64,000 nt of DNA from Nemopilema nomurai (lineage: Eukaryota > Cnidaria > Scyphozoa > Rhizostomeae > Rhizostomatidae): NCBI GenBank assembly GCA_003864495.1, contig ML133478.1, positions 12,129-76,128 of the forward strand, in the 5' to 3' direction. The notes under the pieces were generated by a model. The model was not told where the DNA came from and did not search any database. It saw nothing but the letters and a program-made list of their open reading frames with translations. This document shows, piece by piece, positions 24,601 through 37,640 of this stretch. The position numbers were made by a program, and so were the translations under genes. Each line of letters opens with the position of its first letter. The first letter of the stretch is position 1.

Positions 24601-27600
24601 AATGCTCACCTAAACAGACTGGAAAAGAAAAAATTGGCCTAAAGATATTTTCTGATGATAATGTGTTGACAAACCTTTGACGGGTCATGTGACATTGAAC
24701 GCTGGTGACTCTTGGCAGCAGGTCGAGGCCTTGCGATTGCTTGTATGTCCCCTCTCTCCTTCTTGTCCTTTTTGACCTCTTTTGCGTCACTCCTCGGGAT
24801 TCTAGGTGGCTGAAATTACACATCATTGTAATGTTGAAACTTAATTGAAAAACCACTTGACAACTCAATTGGCAGCCATTACAATAACAATATTTCTTTC
24901 AATTGTATACACAAATTCTAGCTACTTTACTACACAACAGGGACAATGTCATGAGGAGCAAAAATATCATGGCTACCTTACGGCCAATGAAAAGAAGACA
25001 CGTTTCGTTACGTTACGTTACCTTGCGTTACGTTACGTCACGTTGCGTTGCGTTCCAATGACGTTAAACTAACAAACAGCTCCGCTACTAAGATTTTAAC
25101 CAATTTTCAAACAGGTAAATAATGCAAACTACAGCTGAAATTCGCTCAGTCCTAGCTTAAACAACACAGATTTTCATTAAATTTTTAATTCTACTTGTTT
25201 TTCACGTCAATAAGAATTCCCTGAAGCCATCGTAGATGTAAATTAGACTTCCATTCCATTAAATGTAAACATGAATTCCATTTCAACCCCAGCCGCCACA
25301 AAATTTGGTTATGCTCTTGATAATTCAGGTGCATTCTAGGTCGTATCATATGCTTCTCCCCAAAGAAGAGGCTCGCCTCGATATGGTTCAAGTGTACAAC
25401 TTATTAGTTTTAATAACTAGACATTACCAACCATTAGGATAAACAACCCTCTACTTTTTTATTTTCGATTGTAATTCATAATACCCTAATCAAATTTACA
25501 ATCAAATGCCAATTAATACTCACCAGTGCGTCTGATATGTCGATTTCTCGTTCGATTCTCCCTCTCATCTCAGCTGAAAGAGATTTCAATGTGGTTTGTA
25601 CGAATGGCGAAGAAACATTCTACATTTACAGGAAAGTGATGGACATATTCTAAAATATGTAAAGTATTGACACTTCAAAAAAAACTAATAATATATCTGA
25701 TAAAAGTAGATTACAGTTGCGAATTACTTTAACATATTTTGTTTATGGCCTACATCTTAACAAAAACAGTTACCCAAAGCTAAAGATAGAAAGTATGTCT
25801 CGAACCATAGAATACCATTTTTACTCACCTAAATTCTGATGGGACTTTGAGAAAATTTTGTTAAGATCGAGAGACGAGCCTCTCTTGTGCGACTTGGTCT
25901 TTCGAGGAGGGGGTGTGGGTGGAATTGTTAGATCTTTAGCCTCGACGTGTGGCAAATTGTCAACTAAACTCTCCATTGAACTTTTGCTGTCCGCTGTGTA
26001 GGACCTACAACAAGACAAGGTAAGCAAAAACGACAATTCATTCCGCATGCGCCAAAGCGAATACATTTAGCAGAACTACAATTCTAATCACAAATGTTCA
26101 GTTTGCGACCAAGAACCTTTCTCGGAAATGACCATTCGACTTCATTCCCATTTGCTACATTCGACATGAGGCAAACAAACGACAGCGGGGCACGTACCTG
26201 GGTCGCTCTCCTCTTCGAATACTAGCCGTCCTCCTAAACTGGGCTGGGGTCTCTCTTTCTCCAGCAAGGGGCTCCTTCACAGAGGACTGACTTTTACGTG
26301 GCGTGATCTTCGGCGGTTCGAATCCACCAGGGGCGTCATCTCTACTCGACGACTCTTCCTTTTCCGCTATCCGTTGCTCTACATACGCATCGTCCTGCTT
26401 TTTCAGTTCACCTTGCCGCTCCACTTCATCCGATATCGGCATGTCAGAGGATCCAGTTGAAGAAAAGTTCTTTCCAAGCAACGGGAATTCTTTAGAGAAG
26501 CTGCTTGAATACCGAGCCTCTGGTGAGTTGGGGGGAGACATGCGGCTAGATGGCTCGGGTTGAGCTTGTTGCGCCATTTTCCTATTTTTCCGGCTATCCG
26601 GCGGGGGCAATAACTGCCCCGGAGCGGCATCCATTAAGTTTATAGCGGGTCCCATACCTCGCGGCCTAGCGATACCAATTGAGCTTTTCTTTGATAAAGT
26701 CTCTTTAGAAGCAATTGGAGTATTGCTTTCTTGGACAACGGATCTGCCTTCTTGGGACGCAGGAGTCAACGGTACTCTCACTAGATTCATATCCTTGGAA
26801 GGAGAAGAAATAGCCTTTACGCCATCGACAGAGGATTCCCCATCTTTCCTTGAATCAGTCAGGGAATCCTCGCTACTCCGGGAAGACTGCCGCTTGGGCT
26901 CTCTGTCCTCATGCCCCGCGTGACCCTGTTTAGCGAGTTCAAAGACACAAATATTAGTCTCTATCGATAGTGCAAAGTAATTGAATCGATGTGCAAAAGG
27001 CTAGCTATAGAGTCAGATGTTTTCAAGATTTGATAGGCACGCTTAACGACTTTTGCCTAGGCCCAGGTCAAAAGGCCCTAACCATGGAAACCCTACCAGG
27101 CGTCACTGAATCTCATGAAACAGTCTGGCCTAGTCAGCCTACTTTGGGCACACAACAAAGTCAGTCTGGCCTAGTCAGCCTACTTTGGGCACACAACAAA
27201 ATCAGTCTGGCCTAGTCAGCCTACTTTGGGCACACAACAAAATCAGTCTGGCCTAGTCAGCCTACTTTGGGCACACAACAAAATCAGGCTGGCCTAGTCA
27301 GCCTACTTTGGGCACAACAAAATCAGTCTGGCCTAGTCAGCCTACTTTGGGCACCCAACAAAATCAGTCTGGCCTAGTCAGCCTACTTTGGGCACCCAAC
27401 AAAATCTGTTCAAGTGTCAGTTCTCATAATTGCACGACTTCTCTTCGATGTTTGAGACCATAAGAAAACTAGCACCCGGTTGCTTTCCAACTTCAAACTG
27501 GACATGCAAACCCTAAGAATTTTCACTCTCGGGGTTGTTGAAGGATAAAAACTGTAGGCCTTAGTGGAGGATTTTCAAAAACTGCAGATGAACTGTTGCT

Positions 27601-30600
27601 AAAAACAGTTGAAAGCAATCCTTAAGAGCAATATAGAGAAAAGATTGCACATTACGGTAAGATGAAAATTACCTGCAAATTCTGTTCTTCTTTTGCAGTT
27701 CCGTCTTGCTTCGCTTTTGGCCCACTTGCCTCAAAATTTGCCCATCGCTAAAGCAAAAACATATCAATGAAAAAATCCGGCAAAATTATATTTTGAAAAA
27801 CATTATACGAACACTTGTCACACAGGGAGGATTCTGAGAAAAACGTTACTTCAGCACTGATAGGACACTCCACGAAAATTAGAAAAAGGACCAACGAAAA
27901 TCCACGCAGCGAAAGTGATTCGGACACCGTTTATCGCCCCCTGCACCTCTCGCCCCCTGCGCCTCATGCCCTAACCCTCTCCCCCCATGTGCCTAAAACT
28001 CCCGCCCCCTGTGCCTCATGCCCTAACCCCCCTGTGCATCAAACTCTTATCCCTCCTGGTAGAGGGACCGGCGAACCAATAATTAGAGCTGAAAAGTATT
28101 TGACATTCGAAATAAAAACTATTTTGCAGTGTTTCCGATTCAAGAAAAATTCCTACATATCATACCATCACACCAAGTAAGAATCGCATAGGCAATAGCC
28201 GGAAAACTGATTTCCCAGTTTCGAAACAAAACGGTTCAAAACCGAAGGATCAAATTTCAAATAGTTGAGAATAAAAATAAATATTACACAGGTCAGTTGA
28301 CGGGTTTCCGGGGCTAATTTCTGTTTCCAGGGCTGCAAAACACTACGTGCCGTTTAGTTTTGGTTAGTTTTGGTCATTAGCGAAATCTTGACCTAAAGAA
28401 AGCTATGCTTTTCACTCTTGCCAGAAAGGACACTTAGATAATACTCACATCAATGCTAAGTTCGATCACACAAGGGTCAATCAAAAATTTGCGAATACCC
28501 TTTCGCGAGATTTCAAGCTTATGGTAACACCTTGTTGGATTCAGGGCCAAGATTACAAAGCTGGCAGCCAAACCTGGTCATCCTGTGGCAACTGCAGCGG
28601 AGACTGTGGTCTCTCCTCCTCCGCATATCCGTTCTGGTTGACTGGTTTTTGTGTTGCCTCGTTAGCTGTTGATGGAAACGAGGCCTCGAACTGTGGCACA
28701 TCTGTGAAAAAGAACGATAGCGGTGCTTATTTATGGAAGATAACGCTGTTCAACAAGAAGCGCACCACACGTAGATTTAATCACAACTGAAGAAACAAGG
28801 GAACTTTATTGGCGAAACTGCTACTGAAATGGACAGTATGCGAAAAGAGACCCTATTGCGCCAGGTTATCATACGCGATTGCTACCGTTGATGGCAAAAC
28901 GAGGCTGTCCTCTCATTCAGCCACCACAAAGACATGCTGTGTTTACCTTCCTGTTTCGGCTGCAGCAATGGCGGCAGGGTGGTCGGCAATTGAACCTCGT
29001 GCTTCACAGCAACAACCAGGTGCATCGCAATGCAAAATTCTTCTAAATCCAACGCACTATCTTTGTTGATGTCGGACAAATGCCTACATGATTGTGATAG
29101 AGAAGAAAAGAGGTTTCTCACGTTTCTACCATTTTTAATACACAGTTCTGATCAGATGATAGTCCTACAAAATGATATATTAACCTGTGGTTACCCTGCA
29201 TGGGCTGCTAATTTTATCCTTGATGCTCAGGAAATTCTACATCTGTTGTATGGTAAGCAGTACTTTAGCGACTGGCTTTTCAAAGCAAGATGCCCTGTGG
29301 CTGCCACCTACTGTAATACAACAGCACCACAACAGTGTTACAAAATACAATACTGCCAGACAGACAGGTGGGCTTCCAAGACAGATAGGCGATGTATCAT
29401 CGACTTTGGTTGTGCCAAATTAACCAAGACTCCCTCTGGTATCAAACAAGCACATGCATGACCTTAGGCCATTCAACAATGAATGCACGTACCATATTTT
29501 GGACAGCATTTCCATGGGAAGGTTTGACTTTACAAAAAAGCCTCTCGCCAGAGGACCTGAAAAAGAAGGTTACTGGAATCAGTATGCGTTTTCAGTGATA
29601 AAACCAGGAAGACTCAACTCAAACAGTTGCCAAGCCAAACAGGGTTTACTTTGTCATTTGTGTTCTGTTTTTACCCAATAAAGATAAACAAGCAAAACTA
29701 TCAATAAATTGCATGCTGTGACCAATTAGAGTTATTCAGGAACAGCACTTTAACAATTTATTAACAGATCCAATATATATATAAACAGGAAACATAATTA
29801 AAATATCACGTCTCAATATCTGAACTCTCAAAATTTTAATAGAACTCAACACCCTTAATTGTTTTGTACTGTGTTGAGTTCAATTTTGCCGCATAAGAAA
29901 GTCTAAAGAATGTTTGAGCACAGTAATTGCCAGATTATTAAGAAAGTTTGAGAACTCGGGTCATTCTAAACTTTCTAAAAAGATACGTATAAACCCGGTA
30001 ATTCAGGGTGGCAGGCAGAATGCACTGCTCGAGTGTACACAAAATGAGGTGACAAATTCAAACTTTGGCTAGCACGTTAAGATTGTGGAGAGAAAAGAAT
30101 TGAAAAGCTCCTTTCAGGCGACCCAACCAAATTTAAATAACATTTGAAGTCTTTTTAATCTAAAGCAAAACAGTCTGTTCATGGGAAGGAAAGCATAAAA
30201 AGTTAAATATTTAATCAAATAAAGGAATGCAGCGTCGAGATAGACAATGAGATGTGACAACTTAATTGCAGCACTAGAAACTCAAACGTAGCACTGCTAA
30301 AAACTCAAAAATTTTGATAAAAACGAGGAAAGAGCTTTTAGGAACTGAGGCAACTCCGCCCATATCAATGTCTTTCTGTCTAGCCATCCACAAAATAGTT
30401 GCAAGATGACCAAGAGGTCATGTGACACAGGTGACTGCGTGCAGTTCAGGTCGAGCTAGCAGAGTGCGTTAAATGTCATCCTTCTCGTAAACTGGAGCTT
30501 CTTATTCTAGGACAGAGAATTTTCACACGGCAGTACCAAGCCACGCCTATAAAACTAATTCAATGCTGAGGAAAACATCATCATAAAGAAATAGATTTAC

Positions 30601-33600
30601 ACCAATCTTTTCTTAAGGTAAAGAGAGTGGTTCTGCGTTACCTTTAATGAGGCCCTTTTCGTTCGGCTGCAGCTTCTTGAACTGAGTGACGTAATACTGG
30701 CGCTGCTCCTCCGTAATTCGCCACACACTGTCGTCGATTTCACTGGCGCAGGAGCCCTCGGAGCCCTCCGAAATGGTGGAAACCTGCGATTGCCGTCGGC
30801 TGAAATAGACATGCTCCTCCGCATTACAGATATTACAGACATTACAGCATCGCATTCTTACAGGGACCTAAGCTGATATACTTTGTCAAGTTCAAGTTGA
30901 TGTCATCCAACTAAAAATTCCATTTCTGTCTTTCACTATAAAAAGAGATGAATATTTCAAGCACACCCACACAGAAAAATCTATTCAAGAACATTCCCTC
31001 TATAAACTCGTTTTTGGCTAGATCAAGCATACATTTTGAGGAAATCTTCCGGTTTCAGTTCTCCGGCGACTCCAGTGGCAACCGACTCCCGCAACTGACT
31101 AACTAACCGGCTTGTTTGGTTTATGACATCATTAATTCGCCAGTAATGCATTTTCTCATGGGCTTTCTGGGCCCAGGCCAGGGGGGGCCCTTCAAACTTT
31201 TTATTTTAGGGAGACTCGAGCAAAATTTTGAAACGTCTTTATAAAGCGCTTTTGATGAATTGGAAAGAGCGCCACAAGATTTATGGCATATTATAAGGGA
31301 CCCTACTAAACTCTGGGTCCATGGTCCCGGAAAATGCGACCCTGTGATTGTTATTGACCTAATTGGGTCGCCGAAATCATAAAGAGACAGTGCAGAAATA
31401 ACCAACAACGTTACGGGCTCTTACCGATTTGATTCAATGACTATTTCTTCTTCATCAGCGGACAATGATCCGTCGAAGCTTCTTGAGAAATCCGCCCAGT
31501 TCTCTTCCTTACCTATCAACTCAGAATGGGTGCTTGGCCCCCACGACTCTGAAACACAAACCCAGTACAAATTTCAGAAAACCCCTTCATACACAATTAC
31601 ACTCAGTGTTTAGTACAAATGATCAAATTAAAGTCATCTATAACAGTTTTACTTTTCTGCTTGGACTATTCAAGTCTTATTCTTTCTTAAAAGGCTTTTA
31701 GCCTTAAACAATCATTGACAAATAAAATCCTCCAATATAGATTTTGGTGTCAATTGCTGTGTGATAAAGGTACTTAACACGCCTTTGAACGACAATTAAT
31801 GATGGATCAGCAACCGATCTCCTTTTCCTGCCTTCTTTTCAATAAACAAAACACCGCTGTGATCAACCCGCTGCAAGCGCATTTGCAGTCATTCTCCTCA
31901 TAACTGGATACAGCAACTTGTAATTTTACATCGCTCAAGAAACAAATGCAAAATGATCGGTTTTGCACAAATTTAGGAATCTCGTTGCCACAATGACCAT
32001 GAAACAGAAGAGCAATAGGATTTACAACTTCCGATGGTATCAAGCAATTCTTAGTTGAGCATCGTATCGAGATCATTAGAGCCAGGGAATTAGAAGCAGG
32101 GGTCACGCGATACATGGGACAATAGAGCCAAGGATCAGGAGAACCAGTGGGCGTCAAATCTAAGGGGCATTAGAGCTCTCGGGCCAGAGAGCTAGGAGAA
32201 TGTGATCCAGACATAGACACGAGGCTATTGAGCCCCTTTCTGGCTGAGTTTAGGATACTCTGGCAGGATACGCTACTCTTGCAAAGGAAATCGAACACAA
32301 AATTTCTTCATTTTCGATGTCCCTCAACTTCAATACTTAGGCTAGTAGTCGTATACCTGATCGTTCAAATCGTTTAGCATGGGCCGTGCTGCTGGGCAGC
32401 TGTGAAGGCGGCGAGAAGCTGCTGGTTTCTGTGGGGGAGGCGATGCGCGGGGGCGTTCTTGCCCCGACCGGTGTTGCGAATGACGGGCTAGGAAGGCCTT
32501 TCCGCTCATCCAGCCGCTCTGCGGGCTTCATGCCCTCCTGGCTGCTCCGGGCAGCACTGACCACTACGTTGGCTTGCTCTAACAGCGTAAGCTTCTCTTG
32601 AGAGAGGCTCTTCTGCTGCAGACTGCCCGGGTTCACCTGGGTCCAAGCCGAGGGCGGAGCTGGCCTTACCGGCAACTGGAGCGGACGCGGTGCCTGTCCC
32701 GGGCCAACTGCGTCCGGTACTCTACCAGCACTTTGTGACAACGCATTCTGCATCACCTCGTCCCCGTCGTAATTTGGTGGGCTGGAGCTGTACTGGATAT
32801 CGCCTGGACCAACAAGACCCTCCACTGTTCGCGCATGGTGGTGGTGTGCGAAATGGCTCGTCTTCACCGGCGTCGGGGTTGAGCCAAAGGCTTTCGCGTT
32901 GTCAATGACAACTGTCTTGTCCTTCTTCTCCACGCTCTTTCTTGGAAAAAGGTCTCCTCTCTTCTGCTTGTGTTTCTTCGCTTGACATTGGAAAGAAAAA
33001 CAGAGGGCCGTCAAAAACAAATACACGAAACGAAGATCACTTGTCACAATTGTATAAACAGCAATCACACACCACGTCCCCCTATCCACCGCAGATACAC
33101 TTCTCTGAACAGTTGCACTGTTACTTTAGCCACCCGAGGGCAGCCCTCCGTGCTGCAAGCGGCCGGTAATAGCGCCACTTCCCTCTGCCCGAATTCCTTC
33201 CGCTATCACGTTTCAAAGACTCATGGCGAGAAACGTATCCTGACCAAGCCACGCTTAGATGGCAGGCTTCAGCTCTTTGTTACTCTCTCTCGTGTTCCGG
33301 CCCTACCCCCACCCCTTGCGGTCAGCCACCCTCAAGCTCAAATCTAGCCCCCATCTGTTTGAAGCTGTCACACTACCATGCCCTTATTACGTTCCCTCCT
33401 TTTATCTGATGTCAAAGTTTTCTTGTTCCTCTCAAAGGCGGATTCAGAAAGAAACCCAAAGAATCAACCCTCTGATACAACCCTCTTATCACAAGAGAGG
33501 TTGTTAATATTGATAATCAAAAAAGGTGATTTTTATCAGTTTTCACAAGTCATATTTCAAGAACAGCACTCAATTCATGGAATTTTACATAATCAAGTGA

Positions 33601-34868
33601 AGGCCTTGGCCTTTTGAAGTGAAATTCGAAAAATAACAATGTATAACAATGGGATACTTCTACTTATGGGATACTTTCCCATTCATTAATCACTACAATC
33701 ATAGATATAATAGCAAAACTCCTTAGTGCTTATTGGGAAACAATGACAAACAGCAAAAGTAGTGACAAAAAGCCATACTGTGACAAAACGCCCCAGCCTA
33801 CAGACAAGTGGTTCTTACTACAAATGAATTTTGCCTATCTGATAGAAATAACATCTTAATTTTCAAGATGAATCATAATCAATACCATTTTTACATAAAT
33901 GCATTGCAATTTTTCTCCAACCACCTCATTAGTTGAAAAACTTTATATAGGTATATTAAGAATTCTACATATGTTATGCAAAGTGTCTGTAAGATGCTTA
34001 AACCAATATGGTGCAAAATAGCAATTTTAGCAACAACAATGAATGCATTATTTAATTTTCAATAACAAACAACACATTCATTGAAAGGAAACTTAGAATA
34101 AGTGTTTTTAAATAAGGAAATTTAAGATCAAATTTGGCCATAATAGATCAATATCAAGGGATAATTTACAAGACTTTTCAAACATTAGTTTTCCCAAGAT
34201 CCATGAGTAAACTTTTATAAAGGTCATTGGAGCATAACTAAAGAAAACTGCCATCTACTTTTACACCTGTCATAATAATGGAGTACATTAGCTACTTGGG
34301 CCTCTTGAAATTTCTCATATGTGTTTTCCCCATTGTTTAAACAGAAGGTACTGAATTTTTCAATAAATTTATCAAACCTTTGTTTACTTTAGTTATGAAT
34401 GTGATTATAAACAAAATAAAACACTAGACCCAAATAAAAAACCAAGAAAAAACAGTCATAAAGTAATTGAATAAACTATAGAAGAGCTTTCCAAAATGCA
34501 GAAACAGGGAATTCAACATAGCCAAGCTGATATTGGTTCACAGAAATTTAATTATTATGCTAATACTGTCATAGAACCAAACAATGATGCAGATATAAAG
34601 GTGAAATTCTTATGCAAATTCGGATCCAAAGCCAAGAAGCAATATAGGAAAAATATGACCTGTTTTTAATTTGAACCTTTCCATGAATAATTACAAAACA
34701 TTGAAAAATAGCTTCTTGTCAAAATTCAACTTCAAATCAGCTTTTTGTTATACACTGAAAACTTTAAATGGGTTTAATACCTGATGCATCTTTTTTCTTT
34801 GCTCCTAAAATAAAGTCAGCTTCTTCTTCATTTTCACCATGTAATGGTTCAAACTCCACATCTGCCAT
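21660..34868 (-). CDS. REPS: RalBP1-associated EH-domain protein (REPS1/REPS2 homologue)
   Basis: Exons: 34868-34781, 32980-32357, 31548-31425, 30799-30642, 29556-29493, 29083-28947, 28701-28574, 27747-27673, 26925-26198, 26004-25829, 25573-25524, 24809-24675, 24330-24291, 23934-23894, 23418-23294, 22567-22450, 21728-21660. Phases match throughout: 2,880 nt, 959 residues. The EH domain runs over exons 4-6 (VWRITEEQRQYYVTQF, then FFVKSNLPMEMLSKIW, then DINKDSALDLEEF, an intact EF-hand loop). Before it lies an ENW-ADF motif. After it come R-W-A-N-F, a proline-rich stretch PTPPPRKTKSHKRGSSLDLN, PLAPPPK, and a C-terminal coiled coil (EIRLLREKN, SELHHELRE), the RalBP1-binding region in vertebrates. 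REPS links Ral/RalBP1 to clathrin-coated endocytosis. The first EH domain of vertebrate REPS was not found; the protein instead starts MADVEFEPLHGENEEEADF. That first exon and the last exon are the least certain parts. Confidence 0.9.
25003..25060. repeat. cgtta-type short tandem repeat
   Basis: Imperfect five-base units (cgtta, cgttg, cgtca) in the REPS intron 24810-25523. Simple repeat, no further feature. Confidence 0.8.
27112..27408. repeat. 41-bp minisatellite in a REPS intron
   Basis: Seven near-identical copies of a 41-bp unit with gtctggcctagtcagcctac and tttgggcac followed by acaacaaaat; copies differ by single bases and one 3-bp loss. It lies between exons 27747-27673 and 26925-26198. 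The copies are directly adjacent without unique spacers, so this is not CRISPR-like. Confidence 0.92.
32981..34780. other. REPS intron where EH1 would be expected
   Basis: About 1.8 kb between the first coding exon and the 624-bp exon. I looked for an EH1-type pattern (FGRSQFYIAL-like) on the minus strand and saw none. The left 350 bp are GC-richer and could be a second promoter; the rest is AT-rich and featureless. Confidence 0.5.
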
Positions 34869-36110
34869 ACCTCTGAAAAATAACATTTTGGAAGTATGAT
34901 GCCTAAGCATTATCACAAGAAATTATTTTTATAATTGCCAAACATGGCTTAGACAACTAACTGATGAGAATAAGGAACAAACTCTGTTCTGTTTAAATGA
35001 ACACTACCAGATGATGCTCGTTGAAACATGAAGTGCACAATGCACTGTAGTTCCTGGAAGCTTTTTTCACTACATTGCTAATAATAGATTCAAAATTTTG
35101 GAACACATCCAAAGGTTATCTGGTAAACCAATTCTACACATGTCAAGACAGCCATGCTTGCATATATTTTTTACAAAATTGTGATCTGAAATTGATTAGG
35201 AATACCCCCAAGCAAAAGAGACCTTAGGCCTCATTGATCCTCTTACACATTGTATACTCTTTATCATTAGTGGATTTCTTTCACATTATGAATCTGACAT
35301 TGAGGGAACAAACTTTGTAACCAACAGGATATTATGATTCATGGTTAGGAAGCCAAATAAAATTGGGAAGCTAATACATATTTAGAACTCTGTTTTGGCA
35401 TAACAGCGTAAAATAATTATTGATGTTAACTTTTCTGTTTATTACTAAATTAATTGAAAATACAAGGCGCACTAATTTTCGAGAAGCAAATATTCACGAA
35501 ACTGTGTGAACCTCGACCAATGAATAGCAAATGGGCTACTTTAGTTTAGGTAAAATACAAAAAATAGACTGTTGACTAAAAACTTGAAACGAATAGAGCG
35601 AATTGGGTAGTGGAATTTAGTCCCCTCGGAGGATGAGCATGTTTTGTTGTTGTTTACGTCCGACTGTGTGCCCTTTCGATCTTATTGCACACCCAACAAA
35701 CAGGAAAAATCGGAAGATGTTTCGAATCAATATTTTGCAACAGGTCCGCAGTACACTTAACACTGTTAGTAACTGTGGTTTTAGTCGAAGATTTCGTAGC
35801 GGTATTTAGCTTCCTGTGCGACTTTAGCGAACTTGCAGTGCGTTACAAAATAATGGTGTGAATTAAAAAAGGCAAATTTACGCTTAGTCCCTAACAAGGA
35901 TTGATAGCACGCTAGGATTAAAACGATAACAAGTGTTAAATAACGGTTCAACTATGACCGCCTTATATCATTAGACTACGACCATCAACAAAAATAGCAA
36001 GGCAAAACCACACGTCAATGACGGGGTGGACAGGCCTAGACTCTAGAACTTCGCGATTCAATTACTTCAATATACCGTGTCGGGTTCAATAAAACGAAGA
36101 GAGTACATAC

Positions 36111-36235
36111 CGCTAACCTTGTGAGTTACTCGTTAAATGACAGTTTGTGGGATAATTCCATGTCAGGCTGTAACAAGGTGCACAGTCATTCAAAAATATA
36201 AGCCACACGCCAGAGGAGTGTCACCACCAACATTT
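36111..36235 (-). other. Probable noncoding first exon of REPS
   Basis: The minus strand has a GTATGT donor at 36110. The acceptor at 34873 (ttatttttcag) sits four bases before the ATG at 34868. Together they suggest a noncoding leader exon near a YY1-type element. The 5' end is not defined by sequence alone, and the linkage of this leader to REPS is inferred. Confidence 0.45.
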
Positions 36236-36236
36236 T

Positions 36237-36247
36237 CCGCCATCTTG
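36237..36247 (-). promoter_or_regulatory. YY1-type core promoter element (CAAGATGGCGG)
   Basis: The minus strand reads CAAGATGGCGG, matching the AAGATGGCGGC class of YY1 elements that sit just downstream of animal transcription starts, mostly in the sense orientation. It lies at the 5' end of the minus-strand REPS unit and fits a TATA-less housekeeping promoter. Confidence 0.5.
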
Positions 36248-36513
36248 AAGACCAAACGACTAAGCTAGTATCACGTGATTGCACCTTCTTTCGCAGATAA
36301 AATAGTGCAAAGGAGAGGGGATCGGTTTCGACGTCTTTACTTGAATATGCTGCGCTATCAAGGTCTATTTGAATGTGTGTTCATTTCTTCCTGAACCGCC
36401 CTGGCATTCAAAGCAAGCCATTCCAAGCGTTCATTTGAGGCTCTAAGTAAATTAAGGTCTTCATTTTAAGTTCATTTTCGTCTCAGTGTTTGGAAGTTCA
36501 TAAGTTTTCGACT

Positions 36514-36641
36514 GAAAAAGAGCCTTCCAATTCTTAAAATTGTGTAAAGCAAATCAAATGCCCTTTATCTTGTCAAAAGAGCCTTCCAAAAATTCTTAAA
36601 ATTATATAAAGCAAATTAAATGCCCTTTATCTTGTCAAAAG
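36514..36641. repeat. 60-bp tandem duplication
   Basis: Two copies of a block containing agccttccaa, attcttaaaatt and caaatgccctttatcttgtc stand side by side upstream of REPS. Noncoding. Confidence 0.85.
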
Positions 36642-37429
36642 CTAGCCCCTTGATGAACCAATTTTGTAACAAGTACAAAGCAAAACTGGAAAGATGAAGT
36701 AACAATTAAAATTGGATGTAACTGAGCTTGCCCAAAGCCAATTTCCATTCTTAATGTTTGAAAGATATCATGAAGCATTTTAAATCCTAAATAGGCAAGT
36801 TAGGGCAGAAACGAAGTTGTGGATTATAAAAACGTAGAATGAAGCTCCTGTTGGCATGTAAGGGCTGCTTGAAATAAGGAAACAAAACGAGGAAAGGGCA
36901 AACGGAGTGGTGATATCAGATTGTACAACAAAGAAGGGCTGGAAAACGGTTTCCAGATCAGTGGTTGGAAAGTCTTGCCTGGAACTCACTTGGAATCGAG
37001 AGCAAATTGCAAGCAGGCTATTCAGTTCTTGAATAATGAGTGTGATAACTCCTGAGGTTTGCACGTTTGCACTCAATGATCTTCATCGAAGTGATTGTTG
37101 ATGCGATGTCTCTTGGTAGAGAGTGCCATTCTTCGTATCCCCCTGTTTGAGCGTGACTTGTTTTGACCAGAATCAATATTTGGCAGTCAATGATACATTT
37201 CTAAAACCAAAAAATTTGCCCAATCTTTTTATGCGGTTACAGGAAGATTCAATAAAGAATAATTTTGATTTTATCATTAGTATTCTGAAATAAACAATTT
37301 CATCCCTTACGGGTCTATCGAAGCGTCATCATGTTACAAATAAAAGCCTGTTTAGCGATCTCCCATATTTGGTTCAAACTAGATTCAGAAAGAAACTGGT
37401 TTGACTCAAATCTAGAAAGCCGATCGAAT

Positions 37430-37640
37430 CGGCTCTGAATTCGGTCCAGGCCCACGGAAGCCTTCGGTCCGGGTTCACGGTGACCTTTTTCCGGGCCAAC
37501 AATGATCCTCGGTCCGGGTTAACGGTGATCTTCGGTCCGGGTTAACGGTGATCTTCGGTTCGGGTTAACGGTGATCCTCGGTCCGGGGTAACGGCGTCCT
37601 CGGTCCGGCCGGGGTAACGGCGATCCTCGGACCGGGTTCA
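37430..37640. repeat. GC-rich 23-bp minisatellite
   Basis: Repeats of ggtccgggttaacggtgatc followed by ctc or ttc, with degenerate edge copies, in the intergenic DNA between VTA1 and REPS. The word gttaac recurs in each unit, which would give a ladder of HpaI sites. Confidence 0.85.

Noticed and set aside
26315..26325. tRNA B-box-like word ggttcgaatcc
   Set aside because: It lies inside a REPS exon, antisense to codons for G-F-E-P-P. No A-box, acceptor stem or anticodon arm can be drawn around it.
27112..27408. Regularly spaced repeats resembling a CRISPR array
   Set aside because: Units are directly adjacent with no unique spacers, and the setting is a eukaryotic intron.
29030..29681. Plus-strand open frames of 143, 78, 68 and 75 codons
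   Set aside because: They are antisense to, or run past, the EH-domain exons 29083-28947 and 29556-29493, which have splice signals, phase and family motifs.
32980..33089. Extension of the 624-bp REPS exon to a 250-codon frame starting MDRGTW
   Set aside because: The apparent start is a GTG codon, and a splice acceptor at 32981 in phase with the 34868-34781 exon explains the coding part better.
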